A stretch of DNA of 13,040 bases, from contig CANHHI010000034.1 of NCBI GenBank assembly GCA_947460225.1, positions 1 to 13,040 of the forward strand. The letters are read 5' to 3'. The notes beneath the pieces were generated by a model. That model did no database searches and was not told the DNA's origin. It saw only the letters and a program-made list of their open reading frames with translations. Made by a program: the position numbers and the translations under genes. Source of the DNA: Flavobacteriales bacterium (GTDB lineage Bacteria > Bacteroidota > Bacteroidia > Flavobacteriales_D > CANHHI01). Position 1 is the stretch's first letter. The number at the start of each line of letters is the position of its first letter. Positions 1-5,912 of the stretch are shown piece after piece.

Positions 1-2032
1 GGCATTTTTTGCCTGCAAAGAAACTTATAAAAGAGATTTACCGGGGCGCATTATCGGCGTGTCCCTAGATGCACACGGCAAACCTGCTTTGCGCATGGCA
101 CTCCAAACCAGAGAACAACACATCAAAAGAGATAAAGCTACTTCCAATATCTGCACGGCACAGGCTTTGCTTGCCAATATGGCAGCGGCTTATTCGGTGT
201 ATCACGGCAAAGAAGGTTTGCAACAGATTGCCAAAACGGTTCATACTTTGGCAAAAAACCTTGCCGAGTCTGCAAAAAGTTTGGGTTATATGGTTAAACA
301 CCAGCTATTTTTTGATACGCTGTATCTGCAAATGCCTCAAGGTGCTTTGTTGAATACTTTGAAAGAAAAAGCGGAAGCAAAAGCCATCAACTTTTATTAT
401 TGGAACGCTACTGATTTTAGCATACAAATTGGCGAAGGCACAACAGAAGCGGATATTGTGGAGATTGTGCAAGTTTTGGCAGATGCTTTGGGCAAAACTG
501 CTCCTGCATTAAAAACGGCAGATGTTGCTTTACCTCCCCAGTTTTTAAGAAGTGATGATATTTTGGCACACCCTGTTTTCTCGGCGCATCGCTCGGAAAC
601 CAAGATGATGCGTTATTTGAAATATTTAGAAAATAAAGATTTATCTTTGGTGCATAGCATGATACCTTTGGGTTCTTGCACCATGAAACTCAATGCAGCC
701 ACAGAACTGATGCCTTTAAGCTGGGCAGAATTTGCAAACATGCACCCTTTCGCTCCTGAGGCGCAAACCTTGGGTTACCGAGAAATTTTAAGCGATTTGC
801 AAAATTTGCTCTCGGAAATAACAGGCTTTTACGCCACCTCTTTGCAACCCAATTCAGGTGCACAAGGCGAATACGCAGGTTTGCGTGTGATACAAACGTA
901 TTTTGAGTCTAAACAACAAAACCGAAATATTTGTTTAATTCCAGCATCGGCGCATGGCACCAATCCAGCATCGGCTGCCATGTGTGGCATGAAAATTGTC
1001 GTAGTGGCTTGTGATGCAGAAGGCAATATAGATATATTAGATTTGGCTCAAAAAGTCAAGGAACATGCGGAAAATGTAGCGGTTTTGATGCTGACTTATC
1101 CTTCCACGCATGGCGTATATGAAGAAAATGTGCGTGCTTGCATTGACTTGGTGCATGGCGTGGGCGCACAGGTCTATATGGACGGTGCAAACATGAACGC
1201 ACAAGTGGCTTACACCAGCCCGGGCTTTTTAGGTGCGGACGTGTGCCATTTGAATTTGCACAAAACTTTTGCCATTCCGCATGGTGGGGGAGGACCTGGC
1301 GCAGGACCAATCTGCGTGGCAAAGCATTTGGCAGATTTTTTACCAGGGCATCCTTTGTATGCAGGTATGCAGGCAAAACCTTTGTCGGCGGTTTCTGCCG
1401 CACCGTTTGGCAGTGCTTTGATTGTTTTGATTTCGTATAGCTATATCCGCATGATGGGCGAGCATGGTTTGCGCCAAGCTACGGCAAACGCCATTTTGAA
1501 TGCCAATTACATGCGCAAACGCTTAGAAAACTATTATCGTGCGATGTATTTGGGTGCAAAAGGACACGTTGCGCATGAATTGCTCTTGGATTTGCGTGCC
1601 ATGAAAAAAGAAACGGGTGTTGAGGTGGCGGATATTGCCAAACGCTTGATGGATTATGGTTTTCATGCGCCTACGGTGGCTTTTCCTCTTGCCGATACTT
1701 TGATGATAGAACCCACAGAAAGTGAGGACAAAGCGGAACTGGATAGATTTTGCGATGCGATGATAGCCATTGCCGAGGAAATAGACAATATCAAAAAAGG
1801 TGTTTATGCTTTGCAAGAAAGCCCTTTAAAACATGCGCCCCATACGGCAGAGGAATTGATTGCGGAGGATTGGCAAAAACCATACAGCAAAAAACAGGCG
1901 TTTTTCCCATTGCCTTATTTGCAAAGGCAAAAATACTGGGTGCCCGTCAAACGTGTGGACAACGCCCATGGCGATAGAAACTTGATTTGCGCTTGCCCGC
2001 CTATAGAAATGTACCAAGATGTATCAAACTGA
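1..2032 (+). CDS. gcvP: Glycine dehydrogenase (decarboxylating), P-protein of the glycine cleavage system, C-terminal part
   Basis: This is the PLP-dependent P-protein, which decarboxylates glycine and passes the aminomethyl group to the lipoyl arm of H-protein in the cytoplasm. The gene enters from the left edge: the frame is open from base 2 (reading AFFACKETYKRDLPGRIIGV), so the GTG at 59 is internal and not the start. About 676 residues are visible, against roughly 950-960 for the full single-chain enzyme, so the N-terminal 280 or so are missing. Family motifs in order are ALRMALQTREQHIKRDKATS near 80-160, MIPLGSCTMKLNAA near 660-700, the PLP-lysine motif HLNLHKTFAIPHGGGGPGAG with the Schiff-base Lys codon at 1262-1264, and the typical C-terminal VDNAHGDRNLICACPPIE. 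The C-terminus is intact. The single-chain type is inferred because both halves occur in one frame. A lipoprotein gene follows after 14 nt with no terminator between them. Confidence 0.98.
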   Translation, partial: AFFACKETYKRDLPGRIIGVSLDAHGKPALRMALQTREQHIKRDKATSNICTAQALLANMAAAYSVYHGKEGLQQIAKTVHTLAKNLAESAKSLGYMVKHQLFFDTLYLQMPQGALLNTLKEKAEAKAINFYYWNATDFSIQIGEGTTEADIVEIVQVLADALGKTAPALKTADVALPPQFLRSDDILAHPVFSAHRSETKMMRYLKYLENKDLSLVHSMIPLGSCTMKLNAATELMPLSWAEFANMHPFAPEAQTLGYREILSDLQNLLSEITGFYATSLQPNSGAQGEYAGLRVIQTYFESKQQNRNICLIPASAHGTNPASAAMCGMKIVVVACDAEGNIDILDLAQKVKEHAENVAVLMLTYPSTHGVYEENVRACIDLVHGVGAQVYMDGANMNAQVAYTSPGFLGADVCHLNLHKTFAIPHGGGGPGAGPICVAKHLADFLPGHPLYAGMQAKPLSAVSAAPFGSALIVLISYSYIRMMGEHGLRQATANAILNANYMRKRLENYYRAMYLGAKGHVAHELLLDLRAMKKETGVEVADIAKRLMDYGFHAPTVAFPLADTLMIEPTESEDKAELDRFCDAMIAIAEEIDNIKKGVYALQESPLKHAPHTAEELIAEDWQKPYSKKQAFFPLPYLQRQKYWVPVKRVDNAHGDRNLICACPPIEMYQDVSN

Positions 2033-2046
2033 AAATTAAATAAAAT

Positions 2047-2313
2047 ATGATAAATACCTATAAATGGATAGGCTTGCTTTTTTTAGCCTTGTTTTTTGCC
2101 AGTTGCGAGCGTTGCGCAGAGTGTAATTATGATTATGAAGTTCAATTAACGCAAGAAGACGGTACGATAAAAAAAGAAACCCAAAATTATAAAAGTAAAG
2201 TGTGCGCCACGCGAGATGCAGACTTAAAAGATGCGGAAAACGACTTTAAACGCCAAGCGGCGGCAGACCCAAATAAAACAGGTGCTGTGCGTTGCAAGCG
2301 TGTAAACCCTTAG
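2047..2313 (+). CDS. Small Cys-rich putative lipoprotein, function unknown
   Basis: This is an 88-residue protein I do not recognise. It starts with a short basic-hydrophobic signal (residues 1-19) ending in the lipobox-like FFAS before Cys20, so it is probably processed by signal peptidase II and lipid-anchored in the envelope. The -3 position is Phe rather than Leu, which weakens the lipobox slightly. The mature part is hydrophilic and begins CERCAEC (Cys20, Cys23, Cys26), with further cysteines at 53 and 83. If Cys20 is lipidated, four cysteines remain, enough for two disulfides or one metal site. No clear surface-export signal (Lys followed by acidic residues) follows the lipid cysteine. 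It lies 14 nt after gcvP and could be co-transcribed with it, but nothing ties its role to glycine cleavage. Its stop is one base from the stop of the convergent minus-strand gene. The ATG at 2047 is the only start that gives the signal peptide. Confidence 0.75.
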   Translation: MINTYKWIGLLFLALFFASCERCAECNYDYEVQLTQEDGTIKKETQNYKSKVCATRDADLKDAENDFKRQAAADPNKTGAVRCKRVNP

Positions 2314-2314
2314 T

Positions 2315-2911
2315 TCAAAAATGCAAAGTCCATTTGTATTTGACTGCCAAAATGCGAATACAAAAAATAAACGCACTCGTGGCTATTAAATCAAAAGGTT
2401 CGCTTATGCCCAATTGGCGCAGAAAAAGATACAACAAGCCACCTGCTAAGCAAGCCGTAGCGTAAACTTCTTGCTTGAAAATCAAGGGAATTTCATTGCA
2501 GAGCACATCTCGCAAAACGCCTCCAAACACCGCCGAAGAAATGCCCATCATCAAGGCAACCGCTGGGTTTACGCCCACAAGCAGGGCTTTGTTGATGCCA
2601 ATCACGGTGAATAATGAAATGCCAATGGTGTCAAACAAAAAAAGTGTTTTTCTCAGTTTTGTGATGCGTTTCTTGAAAAAATATGCCAGCAAACAGCCTA
2701 TGGATACGGCAATTATGGTGTTGTTGTCTTGTATCCAGCTTACAGGCTGAATACCCAAGAGCAAATCCCGAAGACTTCCACCACCCACTGCACTCACAAA
2801 AGCAATGACCAAGCAGCCAAATATATCCATGCGCTTTTCCGAGGCGGTATTGGTGCCAGAAACAGCAAAGGCAATGGTTCCAGAGAGTTCTAAAAAAGTA
2901 TTGATATTCAT
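2315..2911 (-). CDS. UPF0126/TRIC-family membrane protein ('glycine transporter' domain)
   Basis: A 198-residue, very hydrophobic inner-membrane protein of the UPF0126 family (Pfam 'Gly_transporter'; E. coli YicG and prokaryotic TRIC cation channels share this fold). It shows the expected internal duplication of two three-helix halves: the first carries GGGSLRD at residues 43-49 after a helix starting LSGTIAFAVSGT, and the second carries GGVLRD at 130-135 after FDTIGISLFTVIGINKAL. About six to seven membrane segments cover residues 5-190, and length matches the family. I chose the ATG at 2911-2909. A longer frame adds 24 residues but overlaps the upstream gene and lacks family character. The start follows the upstream stop as TAATATG, so translation is probably coupled. 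Substrate is uncertain: family members have been described both as amino-acid transporters and as K+-type channels. Tail-to-tail position with the gcvP unit makes glycine a tempting guess only. Confidence 0.93.
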   Translation of the reverse strand: MNINTFLELSGTIAFAVSGTNTASEKRMDIFGCLVIAFVSAVGGGSLRDLLLGIQPVSWIQDNNTIIAVSIGCLLAYFFKKRITKLRKTLFLFDTIGISLFTVIGINKALLVGVNPAVALMMGISSAVFGGVLRDVLCNEIPLIFKQEVYATACLAGGLLYLFLRQLGISEPFDLIATSAFIFCIRILAVKYKWTLHF

Positions 2912-2912
2912 A

Positions 2913-3821
2913 TTAGCGTAAAATTTGCAGAATGGCGTATATTTTTTGGTATTTGTAAAACAAAGGCTCCCGTTGCGCCACAAACTTCAATTGGACATTT
3001 TTATACACGGCATTTTTTAAACTTTGTGTAAGCAATATCTGGTTATCCAAAGCGGCAGCACACAAAGCCAGCAAATAATATTGCACAGCACTTTTGTTTT
3101 TAATGGTTTCTATATTTGCCAAAGCCTCTTGGTATCTGCCAAGTAATAGTAAAGTGATTGTGGCATTGGTGTCTTTAAAATCTTTCAAATAGTCATGCGC
3201 CAAAACAAAATTACCTTGTCCAAGTGCAACAAGTCCTGTGTTGTAGTTTTTTTCTGGAGAATTTTGCATTTTCTCTAAAAAAAACAAGGCTTTCTCCCAG
3301 TCTTTTTCTTGTATGGCTCTTGCCGAAGCGTAGCGTAAAACGCTTTCTTTTTGTTTGCTTATTTCTTCGTATTCGGGGTATTTTTCATAGATTTGGTTGG
3401 CGATTTGTGCCACATTTTCTTTGCTTGTTTTGGGGTTTAGTTCTGCCAGGTCGTCCACCCAAGAGGCTACACCCTTTTTCAGCTCTATGCTTTTGTACAA
3501 TTGCTTGTATTTGCCAGATGTGCTGTATATTTCAGCCACCAAAGTGCCGTGATACAAATCTTCCGCATAATCAAAATACAAACTGTCCCGCAAGGTATCC
3601 GCACAAGCGTATAATTTTTCAACACTGGCAAGCCTTTGTCCTTTCACATTTTTAATAAAATAACGCACAAAAAATTGCGCTGCTTTTTGCTTGTCGTCCA
3701 CAGCCAATGCCACGGTGAAAGGCAGGTGATTACCCGTCTTTTGCAAAAAATCATTCTGCCCAAAAATTTTTGCGCATAAAAATAAAGTCATCACAACAAA
3801 GTATTTTGCTATTTTTTGCAT
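2913..3821 (-). CDS. Secreted TPR-like protein, function unknown
   Basis: A 302-residue protein with an N-terminal signal peptide (MQKIAKYFVV then a hydrophobic stretch to about residue 20, plausible cleavage near FG/QND), so it is probably periplasmic or outer-membrane associated. From about residue 120 on it is helical with TPR-like helix pairs, for example WEKALFFLEKMQNSPEKNYN, then GLVALGQGNFVLAHDYL, GRYQEALANIETI and YYLLALCAAALDNQILLTQS. The closing pattern (SLKNAVYKNVQLKFVAQREP) resembles the C-terminal repeat of secreted Bacteroidota TPR proteins. No catalytic motif is visible, so a scaffold or protein-binding role is likely. I chose the ATG at 3821-3819 because it gives the signal peptide and follows the minus-strand promoter box. 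A longer open frame reaching 3953 would overlap pdxA. It is the first gene of an operon with the UPF0126 gene, which starts one base after its stop. Confidence 0.8.
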   Translation of the reverse strand: MQKIAKYFVVMTLFLCAKIFGQNDFLQKTGNHLPFTVALAVDDKQKAAQFFVRYFIKNVKGQRLASVEKLYACADTLRDSLYFDYAEDLYHGTLVAEIYSTSGKYKQLYKSIELKKGVASWVDDLAELNPKTSKENVAQIANQIYEKYPEYEEISKQKESVLRYASARAIQEKDWEKALFFLEKMQNSPEKNYNTGLVALGQGNFVLAHDYLKDFKDTNATITLLLLGRYQEALANIETIKNKSAVQYYLLALCAAALDNQILLTQSLKNAVYKNVQLKFVAQREPLFYKYQKIYAILQILR

Positions 3822-3830
3822 GTTTGTTAG

Positions 3831-3844
3831 TTTTTGTACAAAAA
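3831..3844. repeat. Perfect 14-bp palindrome in the divergent promoter region
   Basis: TTTTTGTACAAAAA reads the same on both strands and lies between the divergent starts of the TPR gene and pdxA. It overlaps the minus-strand promoter box. It could be a regulator-binding half-site pair or simply chance in a very A/T-rich spacer. No second copy was seen in the window. Confidence 0.4.
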
Positions 3845-3846
3845 TA
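3839..3846 (-). promoter_or_regulatory. Bacteroidota-type -7 box for the TPR/UPF0126 operon
   Basis: On the minus strand this reads TATTTTTG, an exact match to TAnnTTTG. It ends 17 nt before the ATG at 3821, which would give a leader of about 10 nt. I see no good -33 TTG at the usual distance, and a T-run in an A/T-rich gap can match by chance. Confidence 0.4.
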
Positions 3847-3868
3847 AGTAAAATTGAGAAAAAATTCT

Positions 3869-3876
3869 TACTTTTG
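3869..3876 (+). promoter_or_regulatory. Bacteroidota-type -7 box for pdxA
   Basis: TACTTTTG matches TAnnTTTG exactly and ends 21 nt before the pdxA ATG, leaving a leader of roughly 15 nt. No Shine-Dalgarno sequence precedes the ATG, in keeping with A/T-rich Bacteroidota leaders. A TTG at 3854-3856 is too close to be the -33 element. Confidence 0.5.
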
Positions 3877-3897
3877 CTTGATAAAAACATTCTATTT

Positions 3898-4953
3898 ATG
3901 ATACGTTTAGGCATTACAACAGGAGACATCAATAGCATAGCATTGGAAATCATCTTGAAAACTTTTCAACAGGGAAATTTTAACGATAGATATACGCCCA
4001 TTTTGTATGCTTATCCCAAAATATTAGCGTACCACAAGAAAATGCTCAACATTGAGGAATTTCGTTTTCGCCAAATCAACTCGGTGGAAGAGGCACGACC
4101 CAAACAATTAAACTTGGTCAATTTAGACCCCAATATTTTTAGGGTGGACATTGGAAAACCCACCAAAGAGTCCATGGAATGTTCTTTAAGATCTTTGGAC
4201 GTTGCCATGCAAGACTTGAAAGACAATAAAATTGATGTGCTCGTTACGGCACCACTCAGCAAAGAGTCGCATTTGATTGCCAAAGACCACAGTTTTAAGG
4301 GGCATACAGAATATTTGGCACAATATTTTGATGCGCCACAGCATCTGATGATGATGATTAGCGAAAATATCCGCATTGCTACTTTTACAGGGCATTTGCC
4401 TTTGCAGGAAGTTTCAGAACAATTGCAAATGGAAAAGTTAATGGCTACTATTGCTTTGCTCAATCAAACATTGAAACAAGATTTTGCAATCAATCAGCCT
4501 AAAATTGCGGTTTTGGGATTAAACCCCCATGCGGGAGATGCAGGCATGCTCGGCATGCAGGAAAAAGAAATCATCAATCCAGTGGTGGAGGCTTGTTTTC
4601 AGAAAGGCATGAAAGTTTTTGGGGCTTTTCCAGCGGACGGCTTTTTTGGCAGTGGCAATTTCAAAAACTTTGATGCGGTGTTGTCTATGTATCACGACCA
4701 AGGTTTGGTGCCGTTTAAACTCCTTACAGCACCAGGGGGTGTTAATTTTACCGCAGGACTGCCCATTGTGCGCACTTCGCCTGCGCATGGCACGGCGTTT
4801 GATATAGCGGGCAAAAACATCGCAGAGCCTTTTGCTTTTGCTGAGGCTATTGAGATGGCTTGTAAAATTTATGAAAACCGCACGCAATACTTGCATGCCA
4901 AGCAAAATGTTTTGCAAGCCAAAACGAGTCGTGAAAGAGAAAGAAACGCTTAA
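3898..4953 (+). CDS. pdxA: 4-hydroxythreonine-4-phosphate dehydrogenase
   Basis: PdxA oxidises 4-phosphohydroxy-L-threonine with NAD(P)+ to the unstable amino-ketone that PdxJ joins with deoxyxylulose phosphate to make pyridoxine 5'-phosphate; it is a cytoplasmic, metal-dependent dimer. At 351 residues it has about the family's usual length. Motifs in order: N-terminal GITTGDINSIALEIILKTF, VTAPLSKES at 116-124, GHTEYLA at 135-141, TGHLPL at 164-169, NPHAGD at 209-214, FPADGFF at 244-250, YHDQG at 265-269, then VNFTAGLPIVRTSPAHGTA. The three metal-binding histidines fall at 166, 211 and 266, the same numbers as in E. coli PdxA. The GDIN form of the N-terminal loop is typical of Bacteroidota, while the next residues (SIALE, usually G-I-G-x-E) are less conserved. 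The start at 3898 is set by the family N-terminus and the promoter box; the frame is open further upstream. It probably forms an operon with the SDR gene 11 nt downstream. Confidence 0.97.
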   Translation: MIRLGITTGDINSIALEIILKTFQQGNFNDRYTPILYAYPKILAYHKKMLNIEEFRFRQINSVEEARPKQLNLVNLDPNIFRVDIGKPTKESMECSLRSLDVAMQDLKDNKIDVLVTAPLSKESHLIAKDHSFKGHTEYLAQYFDAPQHLMMMISENIRIATFTGHLPLQEVSEQLQMEKLMATIALLNQTLKQDFAINQPKIAVLGLNPHAGDAGMLGMQEKEIINPVVEACFQKGMKVFGAFPADGFFGSGNFKNFDAVLSMYHDQGLVPFKLLTAPGGVNFTAGLPIVRTSPAHGTAFDIAGKNIAEPFAFAEAIEMACKIYENRTQYLHAKQNVLQAKTSRERERNA

Positions 4954-4964
4954 TTTTAAAATAT

Positions 4965-5840
4965 ATGATGAATTATCAAAAACCCATGTTTACCTCGCCT
5001 ATTTTTGAGGGGAAAACTTTTGTGGTAACTGGAGGAGGCACTGGACTTGGGAAATCCATGGCGAAATATTTGTTGGAATTGGGAGCCAATGTGGTGATTT
5101 GTAGCAGAAAATTGGAGGTTTTGGAAAAAACAGCTTCGGAATTTCAAGCTATATCTAAAAACATATTGCCTTTGGCTTGTGATGTCCGCAATTATGCAGA
5201 AATAGAAGGGATTATTGCACAGACTGTGGCGCATTTTGGCGATTTAAATGGCTGGATAAACAATGCAGCAGGCAATTTTGTGAGTCCTACCGAGCGTTTG
5301 AGTAACAGAGCTTTTGATGCTGTGGTGGATATTGTGCTTAAAGGCACTTACAATGCTTCGCTAGCCCTTGGCAAACGTTGGATTGAACTTAAACAGCAAG
5401 GGGTGATGCTGAATATCGTTACCACCTACGCTTACACAGGCTCTGGTTATGTGGTGCCGTCTGCGGCAGCAAAAGCAGGGGTGCTCACTTTGACACGCTC
5501 TTTGGCAGCGGAATGGGCAAAATACGGCATTCGCAGCAACGCCATTGCGCCAGGTCCGTTTCCAACAGATGCCACCTTGGCAAGGCTTTTTCCTAAAGAA
5601 ATTGCCCAAGTGGTGGACCCCATGCAACGTGTGCCTTTGAAACGTTTTGGCGATCATCAAGAATTGGCAAACTTAGCGGCTTACTTGCTTTCAGATTTCT
5701 CCGCCTACATTAACGGTGAAGTGATAACCATTGACGGCGGAGAATGGCATTATAACGCAGGTATGTTCTCAGGTTTTGATAAAATTCCCACAAGTTTCTG
5801 GGACGCTTTTGCAGAAAAGGTTAAAGGCAAAAGTGAGTAA
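4965..5840 (+). CDS. SDR-family oxidoreductase, 2,4-dienoyl-CoA reductase-like
   Basis: A 291-residue short-chain dehydrogenase with a Rossmann fold: the NAD(P)-binding TGGGTGLG at residues 22-29, Asp73-Val after the third strand and NNAAGNF at 99-105. The sequence closely follows mitochondrial-type 2,4-dienoyl-CoA reductases, with SPTERLS, TTYAYTGSGYVVPSAAAKAG (153-172), SLAAEWAKYG and the closing INGEVITIDGGEWH. The standard YxxxK is absent; the residue four before Lys170 is Ser166. In human DECR the catalytic Tyr is 15 residues before the Lys, and here Tyr155 to Lys170 has exactly that spacing, with Asn104 at the expected position. The enzyme would therefore reduce 2,4-dienoyl-CoA with NADPH during oxidation of unsaturated fatty acids. 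Arg48 after strand 2 (CSRK) favours NADPH. Two ATGs lie at 4965 and 4968, and either could be used. It follows pdxA by 11 nt, but the two functions have no obvious link. Confidence 0.9.
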   Translation: MMNYQKPMFTSPIFEGKTFVVTGGGTGLGKSMAKYLLELGANVVICSRKLEVLEKTASEFQAISKNILPLACDVRNYAEIEGIIAQTVAHFGDLNGWINNAAGNFVSPTERLSNRAFDAVVDIVLKGTYNASLALGKRWIELKQQGVMLNIVTTYAYTGSGYVVPSAAAKAGVLTLTRSLAAEWAKYGIRSNAIAPGPFPTDATLARLFPKEIAQVVDPMQRVPLKRFGDHQELANLAAYLLSDFSAYINGEVITIDGGEWHYNAGMFSGFDKIPTSFWDAFAEKVKGKSE

Positions 5841-5886
5841 ATGTAAAAAAATGTTAATAAAATAAATAGTGATGTGAATTTTTCTT

Positions 5887-5894
5887 TACCTTTG
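5887..5894 (+). promoter_or_regulatory. Bacteroidota-type -7 box for the GLUG-repeat gene
   Basis: TACCTTTG matches TAnnTTTG exactly in the 72-nt gap after the SDR gene. It ends 18 nt before the ATG at 5913, implying a leader of about 10-14 nt and separate transcription of the downstream gene. No convincing -33 TTG is found 17-23 nt upstream. Confidence 0.6.
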
Positions 5895-5912
5895 CGCCAA
5901 AATTGTAAAATT

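Noticed and set aside
59..61. GTG at 59 as the gcvP start
   Set aside because: The frame is open to base 2 and encodes family-typical GcvP residues (LPGRIIGVS) upstream, so the GTG is an internal codon of a gene cut by the window edge.
1056..1403. 115-residue minus-strand open frame inside gcvP
   Set aside because: It is antisense to the PLP-site region of gcvP and rich in His, Pro and Arg as expected from an antisense reading.
2909..2983. Longer N-terminus for the UPF0126 protein
   Set aside because: The extra 24 residues overlap the upstream gene, are not hydrophobic in the family's manner, and the ATG at 2911 begins the first conserved helix.
3224..3655. 143-residue plus-strand open frame inside the TPR gene
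   Set aside because: It lies fully antisense to a gene with a signal peptide, operon context and TPR-like pattern; its composition (runs of Phe, Leu, Cys) is typical of an antisense shadow.
4011..4463. 150-residue minus-strand open frame inside pdxA
   Set aside because: It is antisense to an unmistakable pdxA and has no recognisable domain.
5874..5876. GTG at 5874 as start of the GLUG-repeat gene
   Set aside because: The -7 promoter box lies downstream of it, and the ATG at 5913 gives a clean basic-hydrophobic anchor.
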